DNA of 64,000 bases, from the NCBI RefSeq assembly GCF_001562275.1, contig NZ_CP014304.1:124001-188000 (forward strand), given 5' to 3'. Shown here one piece after another: positions 61,499-64,000 of the stretch. Position numbers and translations under genes: made by a program. The notes below the pieces were generated by a model. It made no database searches. It was not told the origin of the DNA and worked only from the letters and a program-made list of their open reading frames with translations. This DNA is from Hymenobacter sp. PAMC 26628. Lineage in GTDB: Bacteria > Bacteroidota > Bacteroidia > Cytophagales > Hymenobacteraceae. Each line of letters opens with the position of its first letter. Positions within the stretch are counted from its first letter, which is position 1.

Positions 61499-62209
61499 AT
61501 GAATGAACCATTGTCTTTCGAGGAAGCAAAAATAGAGGTGTGCACCACCGCCGATGGCTCACCCACGCTTTACGTGCCGGCCCTCGATGAACACTACCAC
61601 TCGCGCCACGGCGCCGCCCAGGAATCGCGCCACGTGTTCATTGAAGCGGGCTTGGGGCCCCTGCTGGCGGCGGGCCTGGGGCAGCACGAGCCGTTACAGC
61701 TGCTGGAAGTGGGCCTGGGTACCGGCCTCAACGCCTTGCTGACGCTGGAAGCGGCTCAGGCGGCTGGCGCCGCCGTAGCTTATACTGGCTACGAAACCGT
61801 GCCGCTGCCGCCTGCTGCCGTGGGGGCCCTGGCTGCGCAGTGGGCCAGTAACCCGGTGCTTAGCCGAGTATTCACCGAACTGCACACCATGCCTTGGGGT
61901 ATGCCCCGCATGCTGACGCCTAATTTACTCTTGGCTAAAAAACAGCAGCAGATTCAGGCCGTTGCCCTACCTGCTAGCCACTACAACCTGATCTATTTCG
62001 ACGCCTTCGCGCCCGAAAAGCAGCCTGAGCTGTGGACCGAGGACATTTTTCACAATCTCTACTACACCGCCGCGCCCGGAGCGGTGCTGGTGAGCTACTG
62101 CGCCCAAGGCCAGTTCCGGCGCAACCTGCGGGCTGCTGGTTGGCTCACCGAAAAGCTGCCGGGGCCCCCTGGTAAGCGCGAGATGACGCGGGCCCGCAAG
62201 CCGGTGTAG
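61499..62209 (+). CDS. mnmD: tRNA (5-methylaminomethyl-2-thiouridine)(34)-methyltransferase MnmD
   Basis: A 236-residue SAM methyltransferase that completes the mnm5 modification of the tRNA wobble uridine, stand-alone form (as in Bacteroidota, without the fused MnmC oxidase). Family motifs: SPTLYVPALDEHYHSRHGA, the SAM loop LLEVGLGTGLNALLTL, YTGYETVPL, IYFDAFAPEKQPELWT with the catalytic Asp, and the end KLPGPPGKREMTRA. The IS630-type element lies only about 10 bp beyond its stop. Confidence 0.93.
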   Translation: MNEPLSFEEAKIEVCTTADGSPTLYVPALDEHYHSRHGAAQESRHVFIEAGLGPLLAAGLGQHEPLQLLEVGLGTGLNALLTLEAAQAAGAAVAYTGYETVPLPPAAVGALAAQWASNPVLSRVFTELHTMPWGMPRMLTPNLLLAKKQQQIQAVALPASHYNLIYFDAFAPEKQPELWTEDIFHNLYYTAAPGAVLVSYCAQGQFRRNLRAAGWLTEKLPGPPGKREMTRARKPV

Positions 62210-62220
62210 CTGCTTATTTA

Positions 62221-63297
62221 AGTAGTCAGGCAAAAGTAATCTGGTGGTTTGGGGTACCTATAGCGCGTAGCAGGTCGGTGACGTGTTGCCAGAGCGTCAG
62301 CGGCGTTTGGTAAGCGTCGGAAGTAAGCCCATAATGCTTGCAAAAGCGCCAAAGGATTTCGATGCGGTTGAGTTCGGGCGAGTAGGGCGGCAGGAAAAAC
62401 AAGGTCAGGCCTTGCGCCGCCCAGGCGGCCAGTTGGTCCTTGACCAGCCCGGCTTTGTGAATCGAGGCATTGTCGAGCACGAGCACGGTGGGCTGCGGGC
62501 GGGTGGCTAGCAAGTCAGCCACCGCCAGCACGAACGGGTCGGTGGTAAAGGCCGTGGGCGAGACAAAGCTCATAAAGTGCTGGCGGCCGGGGGCGTGCGG
62601 GTCAGCTGGCCGCCAGAAGCCCCGCACGGAATAGCCGCCCCCGGCCCCGCGTTCCGCCGGCAGGCCCACCGGCGGCTGGCCGCGCAGCTGCCAGGCGCAG
62701 GGCACGGGGGCCTGGCGCGAGAAGCGCACTTCGTCGGCGCAGTACGCAGCCAGTTCGCCCCGCTGCTCGGCTTGGTGCAGGGCGGCCAACTGCTGCTGCG
62801 CGGCGAGAAAAGCGTGGGGGGCGCGCTGGCTTTTGAGCGAGCGGCGCCTCCGCTTCCAGCTGTAGCCGGCCTGGCGCAAAGCGCGGCGCAGGGTGCTGAC
62901 GCTGAGCCGAACGCACAGTTCCCGCCAGATGCGTGGCACGAGCCGGCGCACTTGCTGGCAGGCGGCCCCCACCCAAGCCACTACTTTTTTTGGCGGCCGG
63001 GGCCAGTTTGGGGGGCCGGCCGGCCCGCTGGCCCTCCGCCAGGGCGGCCACGCCGCCCTGCGCGAAGCGGGTCAGCCACGCCCGGACGGTATCGCGGTCA
63101 GCCGCGTACGCCGCCGCTAACTGGTAGCGCGTCAGGCCGCGGCTATGGCTCAGCACTGCTTGCGCACGTTTGCGCTCCCGCGGATGGGCGCCTGTGGCAG
63201 CAACTCGCGCTAGCTGCTGCACTTGGGCGACGGTCAGGACTATCGGGGCAAGTTTCATCCCCGAATCTACTACCTGCTTATCTTTTGACGCACTACT
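62221..63297 (-). mobile_element. IS630-type insertion sequence
   Basis: An element of about 1.08 kb bounded by TA on both sides (62219-62220 and 63298-63299), as expected for IS630, which duplicates a TA target. The terminal inverted repeats read AGTAGT-4nt-CAAAAG on the left and, on the reverse strand, AGTAGT-4nt-CAAAAG on the right. It carries a transposase in two frames. It is inserted just after mnmD and touches the following IS5-type element. Confidence 0.85.
62226..63258 (-). pseudogene. IS630 family transposase split in two frames
   Basis: The 5' frame (start ATG at 63258) has helix-turn-helix parts: RVAATGAHPRERKRAQAVL and DRDTVRAWLTRFAQGGVAALAEG, then a P/K-rich linker ending in a run of seven A (63 kb end 62985-62991). 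The 3' frame (to 62226) carries the DDE catalytic domain: CADEVRFS (first Asp), VLVLDNASIHKAG (second Asp) and FLPPYSPELNRIEILWRF (Glu). Reading six instead of seven A joins AAKK to VVAWVGAACQQ without interruption. This could be programmed slippage or an inactivating insertion. Size and order match the family. Confidence 0.85.
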
Positions 63298-63311
63298 TAT
63301 TAGACTTGTTC

Positions 63312-64000
63312 CTAAATAAATTCTCTTTGTTTCTTCAAATGCCAGTTCCAGATACCGCAGGCCAGCGCCAGGAGCCGGTCGTTGAACGAAGCGGACTTAT
63401 TGCGGCCGGTTTGGGCGACGCAGCCCAGGCGCTTGGCCCCGCTGATAGCGTGTTCGACCTTGACGCGGCGGCGGGCGTGGGCCGCATTTTCGGTTCGTTG
63501 GGCAGCAGTCAGGGCCGCATCGGGGCGTTTTTTGCGGCGTCGGGGCTTGCGCTGCGGCAGGCTCTGGGGCAGCAGGTCGTAGTCGGTGACCAGGCCCAGG
63601 TAGCCCAAATCGGCCAGCAAGGCGAAGAGGTCGCGCAAGCCCAGGTTGGCATCAAACTCGTTTTTAAGCAGGTGGTAATCGTGGGTAGACCCGCAGGTAG
63701 TCGGTCCCAGGTAGTGGATGTAGCGGGTCGGGTCGGCAAGGAGGGTGTTTTTACGGGGCAGTCTTTTTTTTGCCGGAGTAGTCCGCCGCCCGGTCCACCA
63801 CGGCCCGCGGCCGGTGCTGCGGGCGCTCGGTGGCATCGAGCAGCGGCACGGGCACCTCGGCGAAGACCCGTTGCAGCTGGGCCAACAAGTCGATGGCGCG
63901 AGCCGGTAGCACGCCCTGCGTGCGCAGGGTGCGTTCTAGGGCCCTGGCCAGGCGGTGGGCGTGTTCACAGGCTTTGGAGCGGGGCAGGCCAAACGTGGCG
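63312..64000 (-). pseudogene. IS5-type transposase (DDE_Tnp_4 like), two frames, 5' end outside window
   Basis: The 3' frame (63312 to about 63770) includes LLADPTRYIHYLGPTTCGST, then HDYHLLK, ADLGYLGL, the basic segment RKPRRRKKRPD, and the final RRRVKVEHAISGAKRLGCVA with the C-terminal Glu of the DDE triad. The 5' frame (from 64000 leftwards) reads LLDATERPQHRPRA and DRAADYSGKKK, the first Asp region and the YSGKK motif. A run of eight A (63764-63771) lies exactly at the frame change; one A fewer gives a continuous protein. The left end of the element is near 63302 (AGACTTGTTCC), so it abuts the IS630 copy; the other end lies beyond the window. Confidence 0.8.

Overview
The window looks like a chromosomal segment of a high-G+C member of the Bacteroidota, most likely Hymenobacter or a close relative (Cytophagales, Hymenobacteraceae). 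The evidence is a C-terminal type IX secretion sorting domain, two large TonB-dependent outer-membrane receptors (one Oar-like), a LytS/LytTR two-component pair, BT_3928- and DUF1599-family genes, promoter boxes of the Bacteroidota type (TAnnTTTG) with no clear Shine-Dalgarno sequences, and very GC-rich, Ala/Gly/Pro-rich coding sequence. No rRNA, tRNA or CRISPR array was seen.

Layout. 0-5.9 kb: uronate catabolism genes kduI (cut by the window edge) and kduD, a TPR remnant, an ElaA-type acetyltransferase, a low-G+C frameshifted gene, an RhtA-like exporter, and a small AT-hook protein. 5.9-16 kb: secreted and hydrolytic enzymes (M61 peptidase, GH43 glycosidase, T9SS metzincin, frameshifted serine hydrolase, SSAT-like acetyltransferase, prolyl oligopeptidase). 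16-25 kb: a membrane coiled-coil protein, LytTR regulator plus LytS kinase, a DUF7010 protein, an alpha/beta hydrolase, gluconokinase, two glycosyltransferases and a sugar nucleotidyltransferase. 25-36 kb: lemA with two TPM-domain genes, a sterol-desaturase-like enzyme, aroK, an orphan ABC permease, a BT_3928-family gene, DUF1599, folP, a PAS-like histidine kinase and cdaA (cyclic di-AMP synthesis). 36-42.5 kb: STAS and LuxR regulators, then the threonine-to-glycine genes kbl and tdh around a membrane protein and an S53 peptidase.

42.5-44.4 kb is a compact AT-richer insertion: a Walker-type ATPase and a TOPRIM-like partner, 4 bp apart. The partner's 3' end overlaps the end of a convergent MFS gene. 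This is the best candidate in the window for an undescribed, possibly anti-phage, system. 44.4-48.7 kb: MFS transporter, DUF3891, YihY and rlmN. 49-60.6 kb: an outer-membrane and secretion block with an Oar-like receptor, an S1/P1 nuclease, two metallophosphoesterases, a beta-helix lipoprotein and a second TonB receptor. Together they suggest scavenging of phosphorylated compounds or nucleic acids. 61-64 kb: a thioesterase and mnmD, then two adjacent insertion sequences (IS630-type and IS5-type), each with its transposase frame broken at a poly-A run.

Non-coding features are unusually rich: REP-like palindromes sharing a core, heptameric and octameric tandem repeats at gene ends, perfect hairpin terminators, and a marked excess of the palindrome GGGCCC in genes and spacers alike. 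Three genes are split by an apparent single-base frameshift outside, or in addition to, the insertion sequences. The window cannot say whether these are mutations or assembly errors.
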